This document shows positions 16,059 to 26,206 of a stretch of 32,560 nt of DNA, piece by piece. This DNA is from Roseburia sp. AM59-24XD. GTDB lineage: Bacteria; Bacillota; Clostridia; Lachnospirales; Lachnospiraceae. The translations under genes were made by a program, and so were the position numbers. The DNA lies in the NCBI RefSeq assembly GCF_003478445.1, contig NZ_QUET01000034.1, positions 1 through 32,560 of the forward strand, read 5' to 3'. Below the pieces are notes generated by a model that saw only the letters and a program-made list of their open reading frames with translations, had not been told where the DNA came from and searched no databases. The first letter of the stretch is position 1. Each line of letters opens with the position of its first letter.

Positions 16059-19000
16059 TTACTTGAAATATGACACACCAGACTCGAAAATATGCTGATT
16101 CTGGTTTCCATAAATATTGACAGCGACACCTTCTCCGATACGCTCAGAGTGCGCCATCTTACCAAGAACACGTCCATCCGGACTTGTGATACCCTCAATT
16201 GCTGCATAAGAGCCGTTCGGATTGAACTCCTCGTCCATCGTCGGATTGCCCTGAAGATCAACATAGCGTGTTGCCACCTGACCGTTGGCAAAGAGATCCC
16301 TGATCACATTCTCAGGTGCAACAAAACGTCCCTCACCGTGAGAAGCAGGAATTGCATACACACCACCAAGTTCTGCACGCATCAGCCATGGAGACTTGTT
16401 GGTAACTACCTTTGTGTAAACAGACTTGGAGATATGACGTCCAATGCTGTTGGTTGTCAATGTCGGAGCATCTGCCGTCTGAGGCTTGATCTCACCATAT
16501 GGCACAAGACCGAGCTTGATCAGTGCCTGGAATCCGTTACAAATACCAAGAGCAAGACCGTCTCTCTGCTGAAGCAGATCATGAACAGCATCCATGATCT
16601 TCGGATTACGAAAGATAGATGCGATAAACTTCGCAGAACCATCCGGCTCATCACCGGCACTGAATCCACCGGAGAACATCAGGATCTGGCTCTCTCGGAT
16701 CGCTTTCTCGAAAGCGTTGACAGATTCCACGATCTGGCTCTCTGTCATATTCTTAAATACAAGCGTCTCAACCTCTGCTCCTGCCTGTTCAAACGCCTTT
16801 GTTGTATCGTACTCACAGTTTGTGCCAGGGAATACAGGAATAAATACCTTTGGCTTTGCCAGCTTTCTCTGTGCGGTATATACCTGCTTTGCATCATAAA
16901 GCGTATCTTCTAATACCTTCTGCTCAACGCCGGATCTGGTTGGGAATACCTCTTCCAGACGACCGGTCCAAGCCTCATATGCCTCCTTCATGTAGATAGA
17001 GGTTGTGCCTGCTACGAAGTTAGGCTGCTCGGTTACAGTTCCGATCTGCTTGCCGGCAATCTTTAATTCCGCAAAATCCTCCGGAGTCATTTCAACAATA
17101 ATAGAACCGTAATCCTTTGCAAAAAGCTCATCAATGGATAAGCTGTCATTCATTGTCACACCAAGCTCATTACCGAATGCCATCTTGCTGACAGCCTCGC
17201 AGATACCGCCAAAACCAACCGCATATGCAGAAGCAATCTTCTTTCGGTGGATCAGCTCTGTGATTGCTGCATACAGGGACATAAGCTGTGAATATACAGG
17301 AAGGTCATACTCGTCCTTCTCAATATCAAACTTAACAAGCACATTGCCCGGCTGCTTCAGTTCAGGACTAACGACATCCTGAAGCGTTGCAACATCTACT
17401 GCGAACGAACAGAGTGTCGGAGGTACATCAATATCGTTGAAGGAACCGGACATACTGTCCTTACCTCCGATTGACGGAAGGCCTAACTTCATCTGTGCAT
17501 CGTAGGCACCAAGCAGGGCTGCCATCGGCTCACCCCAGCGCTTCGGATCCGTGCCAAGACGTCTGAAATACTCCTGGAAAGTAAAACGTATCTTGCTGTA
17601 ATCACCGCCGGCAGCAACAATCTTTGCCACGGAGGAGATCACTGCGTAAACGGCTCCATGATATGGGCTCCAGCTTGTCAGATATGGATCCATGCCATAA
17701 CTCATCATTGTAACGGTATCACACTTGCCCTCCAGTACCGGAAGCTTTGCGATCATTGTCTGGATCGGTGTATGCTGTGTCTTTCCGCCATACGGCATTG
17801 TCACGGTAGAAGCACCGATGGAGCTGTCGAACATCTCCACAAGACCCTTCTGGGAGCATACATTCAAATCACGCAGTGTATCTAACCATGCACGTTTCAG
17901 ATCGTGTGCATCTTTCTTCTCTTTGAAATAATTCTTATCCTGATCCGGCATTGTTACTTCAACGTCCGTCTCCTGATGTGCACCGTTGGTATCTAAGAAT
18001 GCTCTGGAGATATCAACGATCGTCTTTCCTCTCCACTTCAGGACAAGTCGCGGACTCTCGGTAACCTCAGCGACAACAACAGCCTCTAAGTTTTCCTCAG
18101 CCGCAAAGCCAAGCATCCTGTCAACGTCAGCCTTTGCAACAACAACCGCCATACGCTCCTGGGACTCAGAGATTGCCAGCTCTGTGCCGTCAAGACCTGC
18201 GTATTTCTTAGGTACTTTATCCAGATTTACCTCAAGACCATCTGCCAGCTCTCCGATTGCTACGGATACTCCACCGGCACCAAAGTCATTACACTTCTTG
18301 ATAATGGAGCTGACCTCCTCACGGCGGAACAGACGTTGGATCTTACGCTCCGTCGGTGCATTACCCTTCTGAACCTCAGCACCGCAGACATCAATGGACT
18401 TAGTTGTGTGAGCCTTGGAAGAACCGGTTGCTCCACCGATACCATCTCGACCGGTACGTCCACCAAGAAGAATGATGATATCGCCCGGATCACTGTTCTC
18501 ACGGATTACATTACGTCTTGGAGCAGCCCCCATAACAGCACCGATCTCCATACGCTTTGCCACATAATTTGGATGATAAACCTCATTGACAAGTCCTGTT
18601 GCCAGTCCGATCTGGTTACCATATGAGCTATAGCCATGTGCAGCTCCTGTAGTGATCTTACGCTGTGGAAGCTTGCCCGGAAGTGTATCTTTCATAGATA
18701 CAGTCGGATCAGCAGCTCCGGTCACACGCATCGCCTGATATACATAACCTCTTCCTGACAACGGATCACGGATCGCTCCGCCAAGACAGGTTGCAGCACC
18801 ACCGAACGGCTCGATCTCGGTCGGATGGTTATGTGTCTCATTCTTGAAGAATACAAGCCACTCCTCTTCCTTTCCATCAATCTCAACCGGAACAACAATG
18901 GAGCATGCATTGATCTCATCGGACTCCTCCATATCATCCAGTTTGCCGGCTTTCTTGAGCTGACGCATTGCGAGAAGTGCAATATCCATCAGAGAAACAA

Positions 19001-19814
19001 ACTTGTCGTCTCTTCCGGCAAACATCTCCTTATGTGCTGCATAATATTCCTGATAAGTCTCCTCGATCGGCTTCTTGTAATAACCCTCATCAAAAGAAAC
19101 ATTCTTAAGCTCTGTAAGAAATGTGGTATGACGGCAGTGGTCAGACCAATATGTATCCAGAACACGGATCTCTGTCACGGAAGGATCTCTTTTCTCCTCC
19201 CCTGCAAAATACTTCTGGATATGAAGGAAATCCTTGAATGTCATTGCCAGATTCAGAGAATCATACAGTTTCTTAAGCTCATCCTCCGGCATGCTCTGGA
19301 ATCCGTCAAAAATTGCAACATCTGCCGGCTCATCAAACTTCTGTACCAGTGTCTCCGGCTTCTTTTCGTTGGTCTCTCTGGAATCCACCGGATTGATACA
19401 GTATTCCTTGATCCGCCTGCGATCCTCTTCGTTGATCTCTCCCTCAAATACATAAGTTGTTGCAGACCGGATCACCGGATCCTCCTTTTCATTCAGGAGC
19501 TTCACACACTGTTCCGCGGAATCCGCTCTCTGGTCAAACTGTCCCGGAAGATATTCCACCGAAAAGCAGAATGCATCCGGATCCATTGTAAAGCTTTCCT
19601 CGTAGCAGTTATCTACCGGCGGCTCTGAAAATACCGTCATCAGTGCCTGCTTGTAAGTGGCATCGCTGAGATTCTCCACATCGTAACGGATCAGCACTCT
19701 GACATCACGCAGTGCGGTAATCCCGAGATACTGTCTCACTTCCTCCTTCAGTTCTTTTGCGCGAACTGCATAAGGAGCCTTTTTCTCCACGTAAATTCTT
19801 TTTACCTGTCCCAT
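16059..19814 (-). CDS. purL: Phosphoribosylformylglycinamidine synthase, long form
   Basis: This enzyme makes FGAM from FGAR, glutamine and ATP in purine synthesis. At 1251 residues it is the single-chain form that fuses the PurS-like, PurL and PurQ parts. Seen in order: an N-terminal region, VTEIRVLDTYWSDHCRHTTF, the ATP/FGAR site FKNETHNHPTEIEPFGGAATCLGG, GGKDSMSGSF in the second half, and the C-terminal class I glutaminase. The glutaminase has the nucleophile Cys1092 in ALGICNGFQ, GGFSAGDEPDGS, and His1222/Glu1224 in MAHSER. The motifs are complete and no frame break is seen. The ATG at 19814 has AGGAGG just upstream. It starts 54 bases after the SurA-like gene, so both may share its promoter; no purine riboswitch is visible in this short gap. 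Confidence 0.97.
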   Translation of the reverse strand: MGQVKRIYVEKKAPYAVRAKELKEEVRQYLGITALRDVRVLIRYDVENLSDATYKQALMTVFSEPPVDNCYEESFTMDPDAFCFSVEYLPGQFDQRADSAEQCVKLLNEKEDPVIRSATTYVFEGEINEEDRRRIKEYCINPVDSRETNEKKPETLVQKFDEPADVAIFDGFQSMPEDELKKLYDSLNLAMTFKDFLHIQKYFAGEEKRDPSVTEIRVLDTYWSDHCRHTTFLTELKNVSFDEGYYKKPIEETYQEYYAAHKEMFAGRDDKFVSLMDIALLAMRQLKKAGKLDDMEESDEINACSIVVPVEIDGKEEEWLVFFKNETHNHPTEIEPFGGAATCLGGAIRDPLSGRGYVYQAMRVTGAADPTVSMKDTLPGKLPQRKITTGAAHGYSSYGNQIGLATGLVNEVYHPNYVAKRMEIGAVMGAAPRRNVIRENSDPGDIIILLGGRTGRDGIGGATGSSKAHTTKSIDVCGAEVQKGNAPTERKIQRLFRREEVSSIIKKCNDFGAGGVSVAIGELADGLEVNLDKVPKKYAGLDGTELAISESQERMAVVVAKADVDRMLGFAAEENLEAVVVAEVTESPRLVLKWRGKTIVDISRAFLDTNGAHQETDVEVTMPDQDKNYFKEKKDAHDLKRAWLDTLRDLNVCSQKGLVEMFDSSIGASTVTMPYGGKTQHTPIQTMIAKLPVLEGKCDTVTMMSYGMDPYLTSWSPYHGAVYAVISSVAKIVAAGGDYSKIRFTFQEYFRRLGTDPKRWGEPMAALLGAYDAQMKLGLPSIGGKDSMSGSFNDIDVPPTLCSFAVDVATLQDVVSPELKQPGNVLVKFDIEKDEYDLPVYSQLMSLYAAITELIHRKKIASAYAVGFGGICEAVSKMAFGNELGVTMNDSLSIDELFAKDYGSIIVEMTPEDFAELKIAGKQIGTVTEQPNFVAGTTSIYMKEAYEAWTGRLEEVFPTRSGVEQKVLEDTLYDAKQVYTAQRKLAKPKVFIPVFPGTNCEYDTTKAFEQAGAEVETLVFKNMTESQIVESVNAFEKAIRESQILMFSGGFSAGDEPDGSAKFIASIFRNPKIMDAVHDLLQQRDGLALGICNGFQALIKLGLVPYGEIKPQTADAPTLTTNSIGRHISKSVYTKVVTNKSPWLMRAELGGVYAIPASHGEGRFVAPENVIRDLFANGQVATRYVDLQGNPTMDEEFNPNGSYAAIEGITSPDGRVLGKMAHSERIGEGVAVNIYGNQNQHIFESGVSYFK

Positions 19815-19868
19815 TTTTTCCTCCTGTTTCTGATCAGTGCCGTAATGGATGTTTTGTCAACCGGTATC

Positions 19869-21125
19869 CTACTTACCTGAAGTTGCATCAGAAGAATCCT
19901 GATTCATCTTCTCTAAATCTGCTGCTGTAACAATGTCAGTTGTAACAGTACCAATCTTGACATCATCCCATACATCTGTAGTCTCTGATACCTTATAATT
20001 CTCGAGAACGCCCTGATACCACTTGTCATATGCTTCATTCTGTGCAGTCTGGATCGCTGAATCACATGCATCCTTGTAGCTGTCCTGAGAATTATTGTTA
20101 ATCATTTTTACGAAAAGAACATGACCTGATTTCTCGTCCTTGATGATATCTGAAATCTCGTTGTTCTTCATTTCCTTGATCTGTTTCAGAAGCTTCTTGT
20201 CTGTAACCATGCTCCATCCGTCCTTCTCCGTGAAGCTTGTATCAGAGAAATCGATATCAGACTTGCTGTCATCTTCCAGAAGCTTTTTGAAGTCCTTGGC
20301 ATCGGCTGACTTTTCATATAATGCCTTCAACTCCTTCTCCAGCTTTGCAAGCTTACTGTCAGAGAGCTTCTCTGCCTTTCCGTTGGAATCTGTCGCAGAG
20401 GTAGAATATGCATAGCACTGTACCTTGTACTCTCTGTAATCCTTCTTGGTAATATCCTTGATTGCTGCTTTCTCATCAACGGTCTTATCTAATTCCTTTG
20501 TCTGGTCGTTCTTATAATTATCTGCAAGCTTACGCTTCTCAAAACGCTTTGTCAGCTTGCTCTTGGAAATATTCAGACGAAGCTTCTGTGTAAAGGAAAG
20601 ACCCTTAAGTGCCTTGGAAACCTCTTTCTGGACTTCCTTCTTGTCATCTGCACTTAACTTGTAGCCTGCCTTCTTTGCCTCAGAATAAAGAATCTGATAC
20701 TCTGTCTCCGCATCGATGATCTCCTGCTTTAAACCGGCTGAGTTTGTAGCCAGAGAAGAATCTACATTTCTATCGCTTCCCATGTAGTTGTTGTCCCAGA
20801 TGGACTTTCCTGTATACATCTGATACATCTCGTCATATGGCAGATATGCGCTCTCACGCTCATAGATCGGGTACATCAGATCATCCATCGTCAGCTTTGT
20901 GTTATTGATAGTAAGAACTACCTTCGGCTGGAACTGCTGAATACCAACACCGATACACAGTACAAGTACAATGATCACACAGACTGCACCGATGATGATC
21001 TTCTTGACATCACTGACGCCGCCACCGGACAATCTCTTATTCCCTTTTGCTGCAGATACGTTAGAAGATACATTATTGTCCTTCTCGTTGTTCTGCTTGT
21101 TCATGATTTTTTTTGATGAATTCAT
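19869..21125 (-). CDS. Membrane-anchored SurA/parvulin-like foldase
   Basis: A 418-residue protein. The cytoplasmic N-terminus (1-42) is Asn/Lys-rich, one membrane segment follows (about 43-62, IIIGAVCVIIVLVLCIGVGI), and the large extracytoplasmic part begins QFQPKVVLTINNTKLT, typical of the start of SurA-N chaperone domains. The ectodomain is rich in Lys, Asp and Glu. It ends with a parvulin-like pattern (DFSDTSFTEKDGWSM, NNEISDIIKDEKSGHVLFVK) that resembles the PpiC core, although catalytic residues cannot be confirmed. It probably folds exported proteins at the membrane surface. The ATG at 21125 has GGAGGAG upstream and a strong promoter. It precedes purL by 54 bases, a pairing with no obvious functional logic. 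Confidence 0.8.
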   Translation of the reverse strand: MNSSKKIMNKQNNEKDNNVSSNVSAAKGNKRLSGGGVSDVKKIIIGAVCVIIVLVLCIGVGIQQFQPKVVLTINNTKLTMDDLMYPIYERESAYLPYDEMYQMYTGKSIWDNNYMGSDRNVDSSLATNSAGLKQEIIDAETEYQILYSEAKKAGYKLSADDKKEVQKEVSKALKGLSFTQKLRLNISKSKLTKRFEKRKLADNYKNDQTKELDKTVDEKAAIKDITKKDYREYKVQCYAYSTSATDSNGKAEKLSDSKLAKLEKELKALYEKSADAKDFKKLLEDDSKSDIDFSDTSFTEKDGWSMVTDKKLLKQIKEMKNNEISDIIKDEKSGHVLFVKMINNNSQDSYKDACDSAIQTAQNEAYDKWYQGVLENYKVSETTDVWDDVKIGTVTTDIVTAADLEKMNQDSSDATSGK

Positions 21126-21178
21126 GTTTACTCCTCCACTCGGTAATTATCACGTTCAAAAATAAAACGCTACTTTCT

Positions 21179-21206
21179 ATTCTACCGAAAATATATAAGA
21201 AGTCAA
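21179..21206 (-). promoter_or_regulatory. Promoter of the foldase (and perhaps purL)
   Basis: On the minus strand TTGACT (21201-21206), a 16-base spacer and TAGAAT (21179-21184) lie about 50 bases before the ATG at 21125. Confidence 0.75.
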
Positions 21207-21293
21207 GAAATTATTCCGAATTCACAAGATTGTCACAGGAGTAAAACAGAAAATATTTTTAACGGATAAAATACGAATAAAACCAATGAAATC

Positions 21294-21317
21294 AAAAAAA
21301 GAAACCGATCCGGTTTC
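21294..21317 (-). terminator. Intrinsic terminator after tRNA-Leu
   Basis: On the minus strand GAAACCG (21311-21317), a three-base loop and CGGTTTC (21301-21307) are followed by seven T residues (21294-21300). It ends the tRNA-Leu transcript about 30 bases after its 3' end. Confidence 0.88.
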
Positions 21318-21345
21318 TCAAATAGGAGTTTTATATAAGAAAGAA

Positions 21346-21429
21346 TGCGGAAGAAGGGACTTGAACCCTCACTCGGAAATCCGAACTAGAACCTGAATCT
21401 AGCCTGTCTGCCAATTCCAGCACTTCCGC
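21346..21429 (-). tRNA. tRNA-Leu(CAG)
   Basis: An 84-base class II tRNA. The acceptor stem GCGGAAG/CTTCCGC pairs fully, the anticodon stem CTAGA/TCTAG holds the loop TTCAGGT (anticodon CAG), a long variable arm contains CGGATTTCCG, and the T arm has GGTTCAAGTCC. CCA is not encoded. Its own promoter and terminator are both visible. Confidence 0.97.
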
Positions 21430-21435
21430 ATATCC

Positions 21436-21458
21436 GCTCGCAAGCTTTTCTCGCGAGC
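21436..21458 (-). other. Leader hairpin of tRNA-Leu
   Basis: Arms GCTCGC and GCGAGC (21453-21458 with 21436-21441) lie between the promoter and the mature 5' end. It is probably removed by RNase P with the leader. Confidence 0.5.
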
Positions 21459-21467
21459 ACGATTAGT

Positions 21468-21496
21468 ATATTACCATCTTTATTTGGTATTGTCAA
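21468..21496 (-). promoter_or_regulatory. Promoter of tRNA-Leu
   Basis: On the minus strand TTGACA (21491-21496), a 17-base spacer and TAATAT (21468-21473): near-consensus sigma-A promoter. Confidence 0.85.
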
Positions 21497-21525
21497 CTGT
21501 TATTTTCAAAAATATCCAAAAATAC

Positions 21526-22500
21526 TCAGGATTGTGCAAAGGAGATCAGTAAAAGCTCGACACCAAGCTGGTCTCCGATACTGCCCCGCTTAAACTGATA
21601 CTCCGTTTCGATACAGGCATCCAGCATTCGTCGAAGCTTCTCCCCGGAAAAGCGGTGGCACTGAGACTGATACTTACCGACTGCAAACGGCGGCACTCCT
21701 GCTCTCTTTGCCATCTCAGACTTATCGTATCTGCCGGACATCGCCTTTACCTGAAGCAGCACATTAAAATGTCTGGTCAGAAGATACAGCATCGACATCG
21801 GGCTTTCCCGCAGTGTCAGAAGATCATGATACAGACGCAGAGTCTCCCCCTGATTGCCGGAGGCAACGGCATCCATCATCTGGAAGATCCTGCCGGTCAC
21901 CTGCACACTGCACACCGCATCAATATCGTCTCTGACGATCTCCTCCCGTCCCTCTGTGTAGGAGATCAGCTTATCGAGCTCATTTTTCACATTGGTCATG
22001 GAATTTTCCACCTGCTCCAGAAAATAGGAGGCGGTGCTTTCTAACATTTTCCTGCCGTTCTGTTTCAGGATCACAGCCACCCATGCCTTCAGTTCCCGTT
22101 CCGTCATAGTGGTCATTTCGACTGCAACACCGTTTTTATTGACGTACTTATATAATTTATTGCGCTTGTCTACTTCCTTCTCCACGAAAACAATGACCGT
22201 GGTATCCGGCATCTGCGGAAGATAATCTGCCATTTCCGAAGCGTTCTTAAACATCCGGCTGTTCTCCACCACGATAATACGGTGGTCACTAAAAAAGGGA
22301 AGGGTATTGGCCGCTTCCCGAAGCGTTGGAAAATCGATGTCTTTCCCCTCAAAATAAGAATAATTCATCTCATCCCCATCCCCAAGGACTGCTTTCTTGA
22401 GCCTGTCGCGGTACATCCGCTTCAGATAATCCTCTTCTCCGTATAAAAGATAAACCGGATGAAATGTCTGATTCTTCAGATCTTCCTTCAACTGCTTCAT
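21526..22500 (-). CDS. holA: DNA polymerase III subunit delta
   Basis: The delta subunit of the clamp loader opens the sliding clamp ring. The 324-residue protein starts MKQLKEDLKNQTFHPVYLLYGEEDYLKR, the standard family N-terminus with the degenerate ATP-binding fold (YLLYGEE). NVKNELDKLISY and the C-terminal collar domain (FAVGKYQSQCHRFSGEKLRR, IKRGSIGDQ-like end LLLISFAQS) follow. The Walker A is degenerate, as is normal for delta. The ATG at 22500 lies 34 bases after the aminotransferase stop, so it is probably in the same transcript. The assignment is firm. Confidence 0.93.
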   Translation of the reverse strand: MKQLKEDLKNQTFHPVYLLYGEEDYLKRMYRDRLKKAVLGDGDEMNYSYFEGKDIDFPTLREAANTLPFFSDHRIIVVENSRMFKNASEMADYLPQMPDTTVIVFVEKEVDKRNKLYKYVNKNGVAVEMTTMTERELKAWVAVILKQNGRKMLESTASYFLEQVENSMTNVKNELDKLISYTEGREEIVRDDIDAVCSVQVTGRIFQMMDAVASGNQGETLRLYHDLLTLRESPMSMLYLLTRHFNVLLQVKAMSGRYDKSEMAKRAGVPPFAVGKYQSQCHRFSGEKLRRMLDACIETEYQFKRGSIGDQLGVELLLISFAQS

Positions 22501-22534
22501 GAAAATGACCTATGCCTTTCCCACAACGGTCGTT

Positions 22535-23694
22535 CTATTTATGTGCGTTCATATATGACGTAAAGCCTTCTGCCATGTCCGCCTTTCCTGTAAAGCCAAG
22601 ACTCTGTAAGGTCTTATCAAGTGCTGCCAGCGTTACAGTCATATCTGCTTCATTGGCATTGTTGCCATATGTCCGATACGGATCACCTTGCCCGCCAGCA
22701 CATCAAAGCAGCCGGCGATCATAATATGATGCTCTTTTACCATTGTGTCTAAAATATCCTGTGCCTTCATTCCCTCCGGAACATAAAATACGGTTACGGA
22801 AGAAGCGAAACCACTTTCAAGATACAACGTAAGACCTGCATCTGTCAATGCTTTTCTTGTTGCAGCGGCAATCACCGCATGACGCTTCAGATGCTCCGGA
22901 TCAGAAGCAACATTTTCCAGTGCCTGACGCAATCCCATAATATCGCTGACCGGCATCGTATATGGAAACCACTGATCCTCATAATATGTCTCAAAGGTCA
23001 GAAGATTCGCATAGAAGGAACGGATTGGTTCCTTTCTCTGATGCATTGCCGCGAAAGCATCCTCGCTGACTGCTACCAGAGTAAGTCCCGGCGGTGCTGA
23101 GAGTGCCTTCTGGGAACCGCCGCAGACAATATCAATCTGCGCCCTGTCCACATCAAGTTCATCCGCAAACATGCCTGTCACGGAATCAACCACAGTTAAA
23201 ATGCCATATTCCTTTAGGATCGGACACAATGCTTCCACCGGATTTAACAAACCGCTCGGCGTATCGCTGTGCACAAGCGTTGCATACTTAAACGCATGAT
23301 CCTTTTCCAGATAATCCCGAAGCACTTCCGGCGCAAGCGGATTATGATAATCAAGCGACCATGTCACAGGATCTCCCTGATACATTGAAACAAAATCTGC
23401 AAAGCCTTTTCCGAAAATACCGTTGTCAATGACAAGCACACGATCCCCCGGCTCGGTCAGGGAAGCACAGGCTGCCTCCAGTCCAAGGATTCCCTCGCCG
23501 CCAAGGATAAAGCATGCGTTCTTTGTATGGATCAGTTTGCCAAACAAATGACAGGTATCTCTGTAAAAATCATAAAATGCCGGATCCAGATCGGGATTGG
23601 TCGTACGAAGACTTCTTGCACGGTACACATTATCGGCGACCTGTGTCGGTCCCGGTGTCATGATCTTAATGTCTGTATTATTCAATACGTCCAT
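22535..23694 (-). CDS. Class V aminotransferase, alanine-glyoxylate/serine-pyruvate type, with a one-base frameshift
   Basis: A PLP enzyme of the family that includes alanine-glyoxylate, serine-pyruvate and ureidoglycine-glyoxylate aminotransferases. It starts with the characteristic MTPGPTQV segment (residues 12-19), has GGEGILGLEAAC, VDSVTGMFADELDVD and the PLP-binding Lys in CGGSQKALSAPPGL (about residue 194). The reading frame breaks near 22665. Adding one G to the GG after CATAT continues it as HMGNNANEADMTVTLAALDK and then to a TAG at 22535, for about 386 residues, the normal length. The unrepaired frame ends early at 22639 with an unrelated tail. Substrates cannot be settled from sequence alone. 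It lies 36 bases after the ECF S component, probably in one operon. Confidence 0.88.
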
Positions 23695-23730
23695 TTATTC
23701 CATCTCCTCTCAAACTCTTCCTTACCGGTA

Positions 23731-24285
23731 TTAGTTATGAAGCACTTTCTGAAGTACCAGGATAACAGGTACTGCGATCACACCTGCAACAAAGATCTGA
23801 ACAAGATTGCCGGGAATAGAAGTAACCGGTGCTACAAGGCTTCCGTAAAGGAAAATCTCTGCAATATAATATCCGACCACCTTGATAAGTGCCGCTACAA
23901 ATACAGCCAGAACAAGGCGTCCCTTTCCTGCCTTCTTGCCGGCAACGACTGCAAATGCAAATCCGATGAGCCCGCAGATTACAAAGGTAAACGGTGCCCA
24001 GGATACCCATCCGGATGTCAGATCAAATAACCCCATACCAAATGCTCCTGCAAGCGCTCCCGTTCTCTTTCCGTAAAGTGCTGCCGCAACAAAAAGCGGA
24101 ATATTACCAAGATGGATCAGACCGCCATTGGCCGCCAGAAACGGAATACGCACATTGATAAATGCGGTTGCCACATATGTCAGCGCAATAAATAATGCTG
24201 CCATTGTGATCTCGATTGTCTTGCTGTGGGAAAATCCAGCCTGTACTGCTTCTGCACCTGATAAGGTTTCTGTGTTCTTAGTCAT
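23731..24285 (-). CDS. ECF transporter S component (vitamin-type)
   Basis: An integral membrane protein of 184 residues with about six hydrophobic segments, the size and shape of substrate-binding S components of energy-coupling factor importers. Seen features: TMAALFIALTYVATAF at the first helix, IHLGNIPLFVAAALYGKRTGALAGAFGMGLFDL with the usual Gly-rich second block, and WVSWAPFTFVICGLIGF. The ATG at 24285 has AAGGAC upstream and is supported by the hydrophobic family start; the longer reading adds 23 polar residues that fall in the leader. The energising EcfA/EcfT genes are not in the window, so it probably uses a shared module encoded elsewhere. The substrate is not identifiable; no riboswitch is seen in the 68-base leader. 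Confidence 0.82.
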   Translation of the reverse strand: MTKNTETLSGAEAVQAGFSHSKTIEITMAALFIALTYVATAFINVRIPFLAANGGLIHLGNIPLFVAAALYGKRTGALAGAFGMGLFDLTSGWVSWAPFTFVICGLIGFAFAVVAGKKAGKGRLVLAVFVAALIKVVGYYIAEIFLYGSLVAPVTSIPGNLVQIFVAGVIAVPVILVLQKVLHN

Positions 24286-24353
24286 AGTAATTGTCCTTCT
24301 TTCGTGATGTATTATTTGCCGGTTCTCGTTGAGACCTGCAACTTGTATTATCA

Positions 24354-24390
24354 TAAAAAAAAAACTGACAGTATGAAAACTGCCAGTTTT
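24354..24390 (-). terminator. Intrinsic terminator after fhs
   Basis: On the minus strand an 11-bp stem (24380-24390 with 24361-24371, one G-U pair) has an eight-base loop and at least seven following T residues (24354-24360). It lies 27 bases after the fhs stop. Confidence 0.92.
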
Positions 24391-24416
24391 TATATTTTTT
24401 ATGGTGCCAGATTGTT

Positions 24417-26087
24417 TTAGAATAAGCCGGTGATCACACCATCCTCATTCACATTGATGCCCTCTGCCGCCGGATGCTTTGGGAGACCGGGCATTGTCAT
24501 AACGGTTCCGGTGATCGCAACCACAAAGCCTGCACCCGCAGATACATAAACCTCACGGATGTTGATCGGGAAATCCTTTGGACATCCGAGAAGCTTCGGA
24601 TCATCCGATAAAGAATACTGGTTCTTTGCCATACATACCGGAAGCTCACCATAGCCAAGCTTCTCCAGACGTGCAATCGCCTGTGCAGCAGCCGGTGCAT
24701 AGCTGACACTTCCTGCTCCGTAGATTTCCTTTGCGATCGTCTCGATCTTATCTTTGATCGGCAGCTTTATATCGTAAAGAGGTGCAAACTTGCTTTCCTT
24801 ATTCTCAAGTGTATTTAATACCTTCTCGGCCAGAGCGATTCCTCCCTCACCGCCGTGCTCCCATACCTCGGAGAGCGCAAAATCACAGCCGCGCTCCTCA
24901 CAGAACTTCTTGACAAAGTCAAGCTCTGCATCCGTATCTGTCACGAAACGGTTCAATGTAACAACACATGGCACGCCGAATTTGGCAACATTCTCAATAT
25001 GCTTCTCCAGATTGACGATTCCCCTCTTAAGAGCCTCCAGATTCTCGGCACTTAAGTCCTCCTTTGCAACACCGCCGTTATATTTCAGTGCACGTACTGT
25101 TGCTACCAGTACAACCGCATCCGGCTTTAAGCCTGCCATACGGCACTTGATATCCATAAACTTCTCTGCACCGAGATCAGCACCAAAGCCTGCCTCCGTA
25201 ATGCAGTAATCCGCAATCTTTAAGCCGGTCTTCGTTGCGCGGACACTGTTACAGCCGTGCGCAATATTAGCAAAAGGACCTCCGTGTACCAATGCCGGTG
25301 TATGCTCAACAGTCTGAATGATATTCGGCTTGATCGCATCCTTTAACAGAGCAGCCATAGAACCGACTGCCTGCAGATCCTTTGCAAAAACAGGCTCTCC
25401 ATCATAATTGTAAGCAACAATGATGCGTCCCAGTCTTTCCTTCAGATCCTTCATATTATCTGCCAAACAAAGGATTGCCATGATCTCGGAAGCAACAGAA
25501 ATAATGAAATGATCCTCGCGGACAACGCCATCCACCGGTCTTCCAAGACCGACAACGATGTTTCGCAGAACACGATCATTCATATCCATACATCTCTTCC
25601 ATACGATCTGATTTGTATCAATGCGGAGCGCATTTCCCTGCTTGATATGGTTGTCAAGCATAGCCGCTAACAGATTGTTGGCAGAGGTGATCGCATGAAA
25701 ATCACCTGTAAAATGGAGATTTAAATCCTCCATCGGTACAACCTGGGCATAGCCGCCGCCTGCAGCACCGCCCTTGATACCAAAGCAAGGTCCGAGCGAA
25801 GGCTCACGAAGTGCGATAACTGCCTTTTTGCCAAGCTTTGCAAATGCCTGACCAAGACCTACAGTTGTGGTTGTCTTTCCCTCTCCTGCAGGAGTCGGAT
25901 TGATCGCCGTCACCAGGATCAGCTTTCCATCCGGCTTATCCTTCACACAATCCCACAGCTCATCCGTAAGCTTTGCCTTGTACTTCCCGTAAAATTCAAG
26001 GTCATCTGCCGAAATATCGAGCTGTGCTGCGACATTCTGAATCGGTTCCATCACGGTTTCCTGTGCAATCTCAATATCTGTCTTCAT
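24417..26087 (-). CDS. fhs: Formate-tetrahydrofolate ligase
   Basis: This enzyme makes 10-formyl-tetrahydrofolate from formate, ATP and tetrahydrofolate, feeding purine and one-carbon metabolism. The 556-residue protein has the P-loop [40 protein letters not shown] (the folate/formate region), [17 protein letters not shown], the [28 protein letters not shown] block and a C-terminal [24 protein letters not shown] end. The ATG at 26087 has GGAGG upstream and gives the normal length; the longer reading adds 38 residues of the leader. The gene is alone between a 119-base gap and a strong terminator. The window has no other acetogenesis gene, so a role in one-carbon supply is likely. Confidence 0.96.
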   Translation of the reverse strand: MKTDIEIAQETVMEPIQNVAAQLDISADDLEFYGKYKAKLTDELWDCVKDKPDGKLILVTAINPTPAGEGKTTTTVGLGQAFAKLGKKAVIALREPSLGPCFGIKGGAAGGGYAQVVPMEDLNLHFTGDFHAITSANNLLAAMLDNHIKQGNALRIDTNQIVWKRCMDMNDRVLRNIVVGLGRPVDGVVREDHFIISVASEIMAILCLADNMKDLKERLGRIIVAYNYDGEPVFAKDLQAVGSMAALLKDAIKPNIIQTVEHTPALVHGGPFANIAHGCNSVRATKTGLKIADYCITEAGFGADLGAEKFMDIKCRMAGLKPDAVVLVATVRALKYNGGVAKEDLSAENLEALKRGIVNLEKHIENVAKFGVPCVVTLNRFVTDTDAELDFVKKFCEERGCDFALSEVWEHGGEGGIALAEKVLNTLENKESKFAPLYDIKLPIKDKIETIAKEIYGAGSVSYAPAAAQAIARLEKLGYGELPVCMAKNQYSLSDDPKLLGCPKDFPINIREVYVSAGAGFVVAITGTVMTMPGLPKHPAAEGINVNEDGVITGLF

Positions 26088-26206
26088 AAAAATCCTCCAT
26101 TCGTAAGTCATATAACATATGTTAATCATCTTACCATACATGACATGTAAATTACAATAGTTATCCATTCCACACAGATACTTTTCCATCTGTATCCGCA
26201 TACCAC

